Shown in pieces: positions 1 to 5,946 of a DNA stretch of 6,107 nt. This stretch comes from Chloroflexota bacterium (GTDB lineage Bacteria; Chloroflexota; UBA6077), in the NCBI GenBank assembly GCA_021788565.1, contig JAJYKO010000371.1, positions 1-6,107 of the forward strand. The letters are read 5' to 3'. Made by a program: the position numbers and the translations under genes. The notes beneath the pieces are model-generated. The model was given only the letters and a program-made list of their open reading frames with translations, was not told the origin of the DNA and did no database searches. The stretch's first letter is position 1. Each line of letters starts with the position of its first letter.

Positions 1-8
1 CGTGAGAT

Positions 9-36
9 GGGCAGAACCGGCCGTACCGGCTTGCCC
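9..36 (-). terminator. Imperfect hairpin downstream of the exporter gene
   Basis: Seen in sequence: an outer 5-bp stem (GGGCA at 9-13 with TGCCC at 32-36) encloses an inner 4-bp stem (CCGG at 17-20 with CCGG at 26-29). Small asymmetric internal bulges separate them, and the apical loop is about five bases. It begins about 20 bases past the exporter's stop codon when read leftward. There is no T tract on either side, so it is not a canonical intrinsic terminator. It may be a factor-dependent terminator, an mRNA 3'-end stabiliser, or chance structure in G+C-rich DNA. Confidence 0.3.
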
Positions 37-56
37 GACGTATTGCGGACGGCTAT

Positions 57-1619
57 CTACGACTTGATTTCTTGAGGGGCGATGATCTGGCTCCCGTCCG
101 TCACCTCGTGCTGCCCCTGTGCACCTCCTCCCCGCTGCTCCCGTCCCCTCAGGATCGAGAGCCCGAGGGCCAGTCCCAGCGGAACGACCGCGGTTATCAG
201 GGCCACGTGCATGCCCTCTGTGAACGCCTGCGCGAGGGGCGGGGTCAGGCGGCTCGTGCCTAGGAAGATGGCGAAGGCCAAGGAACGAGGGATCGCGGCG
301 GAGGCCGCCAGGAGCGCGACCGCGAAGCTCCCCACCATGCCGACGTTCGCCAGGGTGCGCAGGAGACCGGAGGCCACCCCGTACGCGTGCTTGGGCGCGT
401 TGGCCATGACGGCGCTATTGTTAGCGGGGAAGAAGAAGCCATTGCCGGTGCCGTTGATGACGGCCGCGAGGACGACTATGGCCAGCGGGCTCTGGAGGCC
501 CAGCGTGGCGTAGAGCAAGACCCCGCCGATCTGGAGGAACAGGCCGATCGAGGCCGGCAGGCGTGCCCCGTACCGGTCAGCGACGCGGCCGCTCCACGGC
601 CCGAGGAACCCTCCTACGACGTAGCCCGGGACCAGCAGGACGGAGGCCGCGAAGGGAGAGAGGCCCCGCGCGCCCTGGAGGTACATAATCACAAGGAACA
701 CCACGGCATAGCTGCCGAGCGCCTGGAAGAAGGCCGCCAGGACGGAGGCAGTCAGAACCCGCTGGCGGAAAAGCGAGAGGGCAAGAAGCGGATCCGGGGC
801 ACGCTTCTCCCAGGCGAGGAAGAGGCCGATGAGCAGCGCACCGGCGAGCAGCACCTCACCGTGCCCCGCCGTCCAGCCGCTCCCGGTCATATTCGTGAGT
901 GCCAGCAGGACGAGGAAGAGCCCGGCTCCCAGGAGTAGTATCCCCGGAGCGTCGATGCGCTGACGCACCCGTGGAGAGCGCTCCCGCAGCACGCGGTAGC
1001 TGAGGAAGAATGCCACCAGGCCGATGGGCAGGTTGATCAGGAAGATCAGTCGCCAGTTGGCGAACGTGATGAGCACACCGCCGAGGAGGATGCCGAGCAC
1101 CGCCCCGACGTTCCACCCGATGCCGGTCAAGCCGTAGGCCCGCCCCCGGCGAGCCGCTGGCACGTTATCGGCGATGATCGCCCCACTGTTCGCGGAGACG
1201 AACGCGCCGCCGACAGCCTGGAGCACCCGCAGTCCGACGAGCTGGGTATCCGACTGTGACAGACCGCAGAGGACCGAGCCCAGCGTGAAGAGGGCGAAGC
1301 CCAGGTTGTACATCCGCACGCGGCCGAACATATCGCCGAGGCGGCCGACCTGAGTGCCCAGAACGGTCAAGGTGAGGAGGTAGGCCATAATCACCCAGAC
1401 CATGCTGACCATCGTGGCGTGCAGGTCGACCATCATGACCGGTAGGCCGAGGACGACGATTGTGGTGTCCACCGCGGTGAGCATGACGCCGAGCAGCACG
1501 ACCACGAGGACCACCGACTCGGATGGCCCATCGGTGTGCACGCCGTCACGGTCTTGCCCGACCGCTGGTGCTCCCGGGCGGCCGACCGTGTGAACAATCC
1601 GGAAAAGTACATCCTGCAT
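57..1619 (-). CDS. MFS transporter, DHA2 (14-helix) drug-exporter family
   Basis: A 520-residue integral membrane protein, probably a proton-driven exporter of drugs or metabolites in the cytoplasmic membrane. A hydrophilic N-terminal tail of about 35 residues is followed by many hydrophobic segments, consistent with the 14 helices of DHA2 proteins such as EmrB and QacA. Visible motifs are the D1-like AVDTTIVVLGLP (49-60), motif A as GRLGDMFGRV (92-101), motif B around R131 (GLRVLQAVGG), a motif C region (GAVLGILLGG, 172-181), and a second motif-A-like loop (GRVADRYGARLP, 344-355). A polar tail of about 30 residues closes it. The start is ATG at 1619 because AAGGAG lies eight bases upstream. 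The frame stays open to a TTG at 1676, but that start lacks a comparable ribosome site and would add 19 non-conserved residues. Oddity: the usual motif C proline (GPxxGG) is replaced by Ile177. No regulator gene adjoins it. The family is clear; the substrate is unknown. Confidence 0.93.
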   Translation of the reverse strand: MQDVLFRIVHTVGRPGAPAVGQDRDGVHTDGPSESVVLVVVLLGVMLTAVDTTIVVLGLPVMMVDLHATMVSMVWVIMAYLLTLTVLGTQVGRLGDMFGRVRMYNLGFALFTLGSVLCGLSQSDTQLVGLRVLQAVGGAFVSANSGAIIADNVPAARRGRAYGLTGIGWNVGAVLGILLGGVLITFANWRLIFLINLPIGLVAFFLSYRVLRERSPRVRQRIDAPGILLLGAGLFLVLLALTNMTGSGWTAGHGEVLLAGALLIGLFLAWEKRAPDPLLALSLFRQRVLTASVLAAFFQALGSYAVVFLVIMYLQGARGLSPFAASVLLVPGYVVGGFLGPWSGRVADRYGARLPASIGLFLQIGGVLLYATLGLQSPLAIVVLAAVINGTGNGFFFPANNSAVMANAPKHAYGVASGLLRTLANVGMVGSFAVALLAASAAIPRSLAFAIFLGTSRLTPPLAQAFTEGMHVALITAVVPLGLALGLSILRGREQRGGGAQGQHEVTDGSQIIAPQEIKS

Positions 1620-1627
1620 CGCAGGCT

Positions 1628-1633
1628 CTCCTT
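1628..1633 (-). promoter_or_regulatory. Shine-Dalgarno site that decides the exporter start
   Basis: On the minus strand AAGGAG sits eight bases before the ATG at 1619. This supports ATG 1619 over the in-frame upstream TTG at 1676. Confidence 0.75.
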
Positions 1634-1721
1634 CATACCACCAAGCATGAGCTCTCCGGCACCGCTCGGGCGTCAAAGCCGTGATGGCCCGCCGACGGAT
1701 GACAGACCGAACTCGGGCTTT

Positions 1722-1806
1722 GTCAGCCGCGTTCTACCTGGGCAAGGTGAAACGCAGGAGCTTGGCGATCCGGGCAGATGTGTTCAGCCCGTTTCTACCT
1801 CGCAAA
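1722..1806. repeat. Degenerate direct repeat, about 24 bases, 61-base period
   Basis: Two copies lie at about 1722-1745 and 1783-1806. They share TCAGCC followed by a TTCTACCT core, then a G/A-rich tail; about 17 of 24 positions agree by eye. The first copy's TTCTACCT is followed by GGGCA and AGGTGAAA, forming an imperfect inverted repeat. Their place between two divergent genes would suit regulator-binding sites, but the copies are not palindromic and similarity is modest, so decayed duplicated sequence or chance is possible. Confidence 0.3.
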
Positions 1807-1946
1807 ACTCATGCCCTGCCGTTTGGGGACTGCATTCTCGCGCTGGCTCATATCTTGCGCGTTCAACAACCAGAGAACCCGCTCTGCGTCGGCCCGCAGG
1901 CCCCGGCTGAAACCTACCGCTTGGAACCGTGCTGCTGCTTTGAGTT

Positions 1947-1952
1947 GGGAGG
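1947..1952 (+). promoter_or_regulatory. Shine-Dalgarno site of the DUF4389 gene
   Basis: GGGAGG lies nine bases before the ATG at 1962. It is a strong ribosome site and fixes this start, which also matches the usual N-terminus of the family a few residues before the YP...L.IDYP motif. Confidence 0.75.
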
Positions 1953-1961
1953 TTATCTCAG

Positions 1962-2570
1962 ATGCAGGTCCCCACACCCCCCTATCCAGCGACACTTCGG
2001 ATCGACTATCCCGCCGAGCTCGATAGGATCACCACCTTCTTCCGCATCTTCACAGTCATCCCCATCGCGATTGTCCTGAGTCTACTCTCCCGTCCAGGTG
2101 GCGATGTCCGTTTGGGCGGTGTGAGTTTGCTATTTCTGCCGGTGTTACTTCTGATTCTCTTCCGTCTGAAGTATCCAAGGTGGTGGTTCGACTGGAACCT
2201 GGAGCTCGCCAGGTTTAGCTTTCGGGTCGCGGCCTACTTCTCCCTGCTGAGGGACGAATACCCCTCTACCGACGAGGAGCAAGCAGTACATCTGGACCTC
2301 GTTTACCCAGGGGTCCAGGTCGGGTTGAATCGATGGCTCCCGCTCGTCAAGTGGTTCCTCGCTATCCCCCACTACATAGCGCTGTTCTTCCTGGTCATCG
2401 GCGCCATTGTGGCTGTCATAGTCGCGTGGTTCGCCGTCCTATTCACGGGCCACTATCCGAGGGCGCTGTTCGACTACGTTGTGGGAGTGATGCGCTGGGA
2501 ACTCCGCGTCGCGGCCTACGCCTTCATCCTGATAACCGACCGCTACCCGCCGTTTAGCCTCGGGGAGTAG
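1962..2570 (+). CDS. DUF4389 family membrane protein
   Basis: A 202-residue inner-membrane protein of unknown function. The DUF4389 signature is visible: an N-terminal YPATLRIDYPAELDR (8-22) leading straight into a hydrophobic helix with the FFRIF...IP pattern (26-34). A second hydrophobic block covers about 52-69, and a long one covers about 132-163. The protein is an internal duplication. YPRWWFDW (71-78) matches YPRALFDY (165-172), RFSFRVAAY (84-92) matches RWELRVAAY (178-186), RDEYP (97-101) matches TDRYP (192-196), and FFRIFTVIP (26-34) matches LVKWFLAIP (128-136). There is no signal peptide or catalytic motif. It stands alone, divergent from the exporter and convergent with the dehydratase operon, so its neighbours give no clue to its role. 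Family assignment is confident; no biochemical function is offered. Confidence 0.88.
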   Translation: MQVPTPPYPATLRIDYPAELDRITTFFRIFTVIPIAIVLSLLSRPGGDVRLGGVSLLFLPVLLLILFRLKYPRWWFDWNLELARFSFRVAAYFSLLRDEYPSTDEEQAVHLDLVYPGVQVGLNRWLPLVKWFLAIPHYIALFFLVIGAIVAVIVAWFAVLFTGHYPRALFDYVVGVMRWELRVAAYAFILITDRYPPFSLGE

Positions 2571-2604
2571 AGTCTGGCCGACGCTTCGAAAGTCCGAGGT
2601 CTGC

Positions 2605-2638
2605 TCAGGCGCGACTGGTTTGCTTACACGCGGCCTGA
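2605..2638 (+). terminator. Hairpin downstream of the DUF4389 gene
   Basis: TCAGGCGCG (2605-2613) can pair with CGCGGCCTGA (2629-2638) with one bulged base and a loop of about 15 bases. It begins 35 bases after the DUF4389 stop codon. No T tract follows, so termination is only suggested by position. Confidence 0.3.
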
Positions 2639-2656
2639 CGAACAGTGCTCGACGGA

Positions 2657-2683
2657 AACGAGCCGCCGCGCTTCAGGCTCGTT
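2657..2683. terminator. 8-bp perfect hairpin between convergent genes
   Basis: AACGAGCC (2657-2664) and GGCTCGTT (2676-2683) form a perfect 8-bp stem around an 11-base loop. It lies 86 bases past the DUF4389 stop and about 100 bases past the activator stop, so it could serve as a bidirectional terminator. Only a three-base T run follows on the minus strand (TTTCC) and none on the plus strand. It is the strongest stem in this gap, but a weak match to the intrinsic-terminator model. Confidence 0.4.
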
Positions 2684-2708
2684 GGTTGCTCGCGTGCGCC
2701 ACCGGCTC

Positions 2709-2724
2709 AACCAGATCACTGGTT
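2709..2724. terminator. Short perfect hairpin downstream of the activator gene
   Basis: AACCAG (2709-2714) and CTGGTT (2719-2724) form a 6-bp stem with the loop ATCA. Read leftward it is the first hairpin after the activator's stop codon, about 62 bases away. ACTGGTTT recurs at 2614-2621. No T tract follows on the minus strand. Together with the two stems to its left it makes the 216-base convergent gap rich in hairpins; no gene is supported in that gap. Confidence 0.3.
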
Positions 2725-2786
2725 TCCCGTGGTCGGGCAGTTGGAACTACTTTACGTCGGCTCCCAGATTGGGCAGCGCAAAGGGG

Positions 2787-3581
2787 TCACGCCCGGCTCG
2801 CCATTTCGCTCGCCACAAGCGCGGCTCCCAGGGCGCCCACCAGGTGAGGTTCGGGAGCCACCTTGAGGCTGCACCCGAGCCGCTTGCTGATGGCTCGCAC
2901 CACCCCACTGTTGTGCGCTACACCGCCGGACATCACTGCCGGTTCGGCGAGTCCCAGTCGCTGCACCATGCCGTGGATCCGCTCGGCCACTGCCGCGTGG
3001 AGCCCCGCCACTATCTCCTCGACGGGCACCCCCTCGGCCACGAGGGAGACCACTTCCGATTCGGCGAAGACAGTGCAGGTGCTGCTGATGGCCGCCGGCC
3101 GGTGCGCCCGCCCCGAGGTCTCGCCCAGGCGCTCGAGGGGCACATCCAGCGCCCGGGCCATCACCTCCAGGAAGCGTCCCGTGCCGGCGGCGCACCGGTC
3201 GTTCATGACGAAGTCGACCGCGGCACCGGACCGGTCCACCCTGATCACCTTGCTGTCCTGCCCGCCGATGTCTATGACGGTTGCCACTTCAGGAAACAGG
3301 TAGTGGGCGCCGCGGGCGTGGCAGGTTATCTCGGTAACGGAGCGGCTGGCCTTTTCGAGGGCTTTTCTGCCATATCCGGTGGCGACGATGAATCGCACCT
3401 GCTCCCTCGTGACTCCAGCCTCCCGGAGGGCCATCTCCAGGACCCGGTCCCCCGCCACCCGGCTGTTGGCTCCGGTCGCCGTGACCACCTGCGCCAGGAT
3501 CCGCCCCCCGGCCATCAGCACGGCCTCCGCCGAGACCGAGCCCACGTCGATCCCTGCCACCACGATGTCCTGCTCCGTCAT
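2787..3581 (-). CDS. 2-Hydroxyacyl-CoA dehydratase activator (BadF/HgdC-type ATPase)
   Basis: A 264-residue ATPase of the ASKHA (sugar kinase/actin/Hsp70) fold, BadF/BadG/BcrA/BcrD family. Such proteins form a homodimer bridged by one [4Fe-4S] cluster and use ATP to inject an electron into the dehydratase. Phosphate loops are visible as GIDVGSVSAEAV (10-21) and VIDIGGQDSKVI (102-113), with an adenosine-side MSGGVAHNSGVV (217-228) and PEPHLVGALGAALVA (243-257). The cluster ligands are predicted to be Cys130 (NDRCAAGTGRFLE) and Cys169 (STCTVFAESEVVSL), 39 residues apart, the same spacing as Cys127 and Cys166 of HgdC. Length is typical of activators. The ATG overlaps the preceding gene's TGA by four bases (ATGA), with GGAG eight bases upstream inside that gene. 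It is last in the operon. A single activator gene argues against the two-ATPase BcrAD arrangement of benzoyl-CoA reductase. Confidence 0.92.
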   Translation of the reverse strand: MTEQDIVVAGIDVGSVSAEAVLMAGGRILAQVVTATGANSRVAGDRVLEMALREAGVTREQVRFIVATGYGRKALEKASRSVTEITCHARGAHYLFPEVATVIDIGGQDSKVIRVDRSGAAVDFVMNDRCAAGTGRFLEVMARALDVPLERLGETSGRAHRPAAISSTCTVFAESEVVSLVAEGVPVEEIVAGLHAAVAERIHGMVQRLGLAEPAVMSGGVAHNSGVVRAISKRLGCSLKVAPEPHLVGALGAALVASEMASRA

Positions 3582-4879
3582 CCCTGTGTCTCCGATCCCA
3601 GGTAGCGCTTCGGGGCTGCCCGTCCATCATGGGTCCCGAGAGTCTCCACAAATGCCTCCAGCCTGGTGCGATGCTGCCCGTCCGCGCGATCCCTGGCGTC
3701 GACCAGGTCGCCCTCCAGTTCGAGAAGGGGGATACCCTTCTCAACCAGGGCGTCGCGGACCGCCCTCAGCGCCGCATAGCTCTGGCGGCAGCCATGGTGG
3801 CTGAAATGGATGGCACCGTCTATCCTGTAGTCCCGCACCAGCCCCAGGACACTTTCGATCCGCCTCTCCAGGGGCCCATTCCAGGGATGGTCGATGCATT
3901 TCCGCGCCAGGCTCTCGAAGGGGTGCGTTGGATCCAGTTCGTCCCAGTAGGGCCGGATTATCTCCTCGTACACGACGGTAGCCCCAGCTCCCTCCACCGT
4001 TTCCAACAGATCGTTCGAATAGTGCGGGAGGAGATGCATCCAGAGGATGTGGGGCCCTCCATCGTCGCTGTGGCGAGGTATAGCGGCAGCGACCTCGGCG
4101 CGGAAGGACCCGAATACGGAGACGCCGTCGCGGCTGCCAAGCAGTAGGCCAAGAGGATAAAGGAATCCTATGGCGTGTTCCGTATCCAGGACCCCAGGAT
4201 GGGCCACGCGCAACCGATCAAGGGCGAGCAGGTGATCCCGCGCACGGTTGGAGAGGTCGATAGCCTCGGTCAGCCGCGCCTGTTGCAGTTGCCTGCCAGT
4301 GAGCCTTTCCAGCTCATGGACCATGTCCTCCAGCTGCCAGGCTAGATATTCCACGCCCTCTGCACTTCTGGTTTGCGGCACGTCCAGGACGCGGAAGGGC
4401 ACGCCCCCCATAAGGTCGGCCACCGCCTCGAATACCTTTGTGGTCGAGTCGCACAGGGAAGAGGTGCAGACCGCGGCGACGGGCTGAGGGAGCAAACCCA
4501 TGTGAGCGGCCCCAAGCGACGCACGGAGGATCGAGCAAGAATCTATGGGTGCCCAGGCCCTGTCTGCGGCGCCCAGCACCTGGTCGGTCAACCCCAGAGC
4601 AGGGGCAGCGGCCCCCGAGGTATCGAGACCGAAGGGCACCAGCCCCAGGGCGTGGATCAACTCCGGTGGCGTGAAGAGGCTGGTAAAGACGACCGGATCG
4701 CGCTGCTGGTAGGCCCGCAGGTACAACTGAAGCGCGGCCTCCATCAGCAGTCGCTGGGATTCCCATCGCTGGGAACGGTCGAACCTCAGCCTCAGCAGTT
4801 CCAGGCGGAGCGCCTGGGCGACCAGAGTGGGCTTGGATGCGCGCGTCAATGCCACTCGGACGGCATCGAAGAGGGCCAT
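3578..4879 (-). CDS. 2-Hydroxyacyl-CoA dehydratase-family large (alpha-like) subunit
   Basis: A 433-residue cytoplasmic iron-sulfur protein of the HgdA/HgdB, HadBC, FldBC superfamily. It probably pairs with the 355-residue subunit encoded just upstream. After an about 60-residue helical N-terminus come TSLFTPPELIHALGLVPF (66-83), DSCSILRASLGA (113-124), AVCTSSLCDSTTKVFE (136-151), HHGCRQSY (361-368), and the C-terminal family signature LLELEGDLVD (385-394) with TRLEAFVETL (405-414). Likely [4Fe-4S] ligands come from Cys115, Cys138 or Cys143, and Cys364; which three bind the cluster cannot be settled by eye. Cys328 is extra. Length fits alpha subunits (about 400-480). The ATG shares one base with the upstream TAA (TAATG), and GGAG lies eight bases before it. 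The C-terminal tail after 415 is polar and looks variable. Alternative roles in the superfamily are a double-cubane cluster protein or a benzoyl-CoA reductase-like enzyme. Substrate unknown. Confidence 0.88.
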   Translation of the reverse strand: MALFDAVRVALTRASKPTLVAQALRLELLRLRFDRSQRWESQRLLMEAALQLYLRAYQQRDPVVFTSLFTPPELIHALGLVPFGLDTSGAAAPALGLTDQVLGAADRAWAPIDSCSILRASLGAAHMGLLPQPVAAVCTSSLCDSTTKVFEAVADLMGGVPFRVLDVPQTRSAEGVEYLAWQLEDMVHELERLTGRQLQQARLTEAIDLSNRARDHLLALDRLRVAHPGVLDTEHAIGFLYPLGLLLGSRDGVSVFGSFRAEVAAAIPRHSDDGGPHILWMHLLPHYSNDLLETVEGAGATVVYEEIIRPYWDELDPTHPFESLARKCIDHPWNGPLERRIESVLGLVRDYRIDGAIHFSHHGCRQSYAALRAVRDALVEKGIPLLELEGDLVDARDRADGQHRTRLEAFVETLGTHDGRAAPKRYLGSETQG

Positions 4880-5946
4880 TAGAGCATCTCCAGAAAGGCT
4901 TCGATGCGCGTGCGAGCCTGGCCGAGGGCGGCGGCTCCCGAATCCAATTCCAGCAGGAGGAAGGGGATTTCCTCCCGCTGAAGACGCAATCTCAACGCCG
5001 CGAACTCATGCAGCGAGAGGTCGCAGAACTTCTGGCTGAGGTAGAGGACCCCCCGGGCGCCCGTTCGCCGGCACAGGTTGACCAGGTCGCTGAAGCGGTC
5101 CGGCAGGTCGGCCATCCGCGGACAGGGAACGCGCTGCAGGTAGCGGCGGGCCAGCGCCTCATAGGGGTCCTTGGATGGCGGCGTCTCCCCCAGCGCACCT
5201 CGCATCCCGCCGCAGAGATTGTCGCCGGCCACCCGAGCACCGGCCTCCTCGACCAACTGGAGGATCTTTCGATCCGCGACGGCGAGAACGTTCCCCGCGA
5301 CCACCAGGGGGATCCTGTTGTCTGAGGAATCGGGGCCATGAAGCTGGGCTATGTATTCCTGCAGCCAGGGATTGAACCGGCTCGGCGGCTCGCCGAAGGC
5401 GCGCTCGATGACTTCCGGCATTTCCTTGGCTGGCAGGCACAGCCCGTCCTGCCGCATATCGTCGAGATCTGCCAGAAGCCGGCGAGTCTCGTTGTACTGG
5501 ACGATGGCTTCATTCAGAGCATCGTCGCTGGCCGGCAGCCCATGCCTCTCGGCCAGGAAGCGAGCAAGCTGCAGGAACTGGGTGCGCAGGAAACGAACGG
5601 CGGCCTCGGTGCTGTGGCGTGGCACGTCGAGCCGGTAGACGAAGCCTGGGAGGTAGCTGCTCCAGAGATCGGCCACGCGCCGAAGCCCATCACACCCCAG
5701 GGCGACCACCACCCCGTCCAGGGATCCGTGCGACATGGTCAGGGCGGAGCCGAAGCAACCTTTCAGGTATGGGCAGACAGTAGCCGGAAGGAAGCCCCGG
5801 GCTCCTTCGGCCCCGTCGGCATTCAGGAGACGCACCGGTTGCAGCCCGGCTGCGGACACTATCTCGACAGGGGTGTAGCTGCAGAGATAGCCCACGCGAG
5901 GTCGTGGGACATCGCCCGAGCCATGAACGGCCGCGGTCCAGCTCAT
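4879..5946 (-). CDS. 2-Hydroxyacyl-CoA dehydratase-family small (beta-like) subunit
   Basis: A 355-residue cytoplasmic iron-sulfur protein, first gene of the operon and likely partner of the 433-residue subunit. Visible motifs are GYLCSYTPVEIVSAAGLQPV (19-38), CPYLKGCFG (58-66), GCDGLRR (84-90), LDVPRHSTEAAVRFL (106-120), GDNLCGG (241-247), DPYEALARRYL (260-270), KFCDLS (306-311), and the superfamily C-terminus LLLELDSG (330-337) with ARTRIEAFLEML (344-355). Predicted cluster ligands are Cys58 or Cys64, Cys85 and Cys308; Cys22 also lies in a conserved-looking motif. The KFCD and C-terminal elements resemble both dehydratase beta subunits and benzoyl-CoA reductase B/C subunits. Length fits HgdB and HadC (about 370-380). 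The start is ATG 5946, with GGAAGAGG four bases upstream; GTG at codon 18 is a less likely alternative. No signal peptide. The substrate cannot be read from the sequence. Confidence 0.87.
   Translation of the reverse strand: MSWTAAVHGSGDVPRPRVGYLCSYTPVEIVSAAGLQPVRLLNADGAEGARGFLPATVCPYLKGCFGSALTMSHGSLDGVVVALGCDGLRRVADLWSSYLPGFVYRLDVPRHSTEAAVRFLRTQFLQLARFLAERHGLPASDDALNEAIVQYNETRRLLADLDDMRQDGLCLPAKEMPEVIERAFGEPPSRFNPWLQEYIAQLHGPDSSDNRIPLVVAGNVLAVADRKILQLVEEAGARVAGDNLCGGMRGALGETPPSKDPYEALARRYLQRVPCPRMADLPDRFSDLVNLCRRTGARGVLYLSQKFCDLSLHEFAALRLRLQREEIPFLLLELDSGAAALGQARTRIEAFLEML

Larger units (their letters stand above)
1620..1961. other. Divergent intergenic region, no gene supported
   Basis: This 342-base stretch separates the leftward exporter gene from the rightward DUF4389 gene and should carry both promoters. 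I found no convincing -35/-10 pair on either strand. A TTGACG-like hexamer on the minus strand (about 1670-1675) has no good -10 at 16-18 bases. Short open frames cross the region on both strands, but they start at GTG or ATG codons without ribosome sites and match no family I recognise. The only internal structure seen is a degenerate direct repeat (listed separately) and a short inverted element, ACCT-GGGCA-AGGT, around 1736-1748. Confidence 0.6.

Noticed and set aside
387..938. A 183-codon plus-strand open frame opposite the exporter
   Set aside because: Highly charged, low-complexity translation (many Glu, Asp, Arg, Gln) complementary to transmembrane codons, which is typical of a shadow frame.
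1620..1676. 19-residue N-terminal extension of the exporter starting at TTG 1676
   Set aside because: The ATG at 1619 has a near-ideal AAGGAG site, and the extension would span that ribosome site and has no conserved features.
1681..2079. Possible small plus-strand gene of 132 codons in the divergent gap
   Set aside because: It begins at GTG without a Shine-Dalgarno sequence, runs out of frame over the start of the DUF4389 gene by more than 100 bases, and its second half has Ser/Pro-rich shadow composition. The first part matches nothing I recognise.
2682..3605. A 307-codon plus-strand open frame opposite the activator gene
   Set aside because: It runs antisense to a gene with clear family motifs. 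Its translation is rich in His, Gly, Pro and Arg with no recognisable domain, as expected of a shadow frame in G+C-rich coding DNA.
2787..5946. Annotation as benzoyl-CoA reductase (bcrCBAD)
   Set aside because: That enzyme needs two different ATPase subunits alongside B and C; only one activator, with homodimer-type cysteine spacing, is present here.
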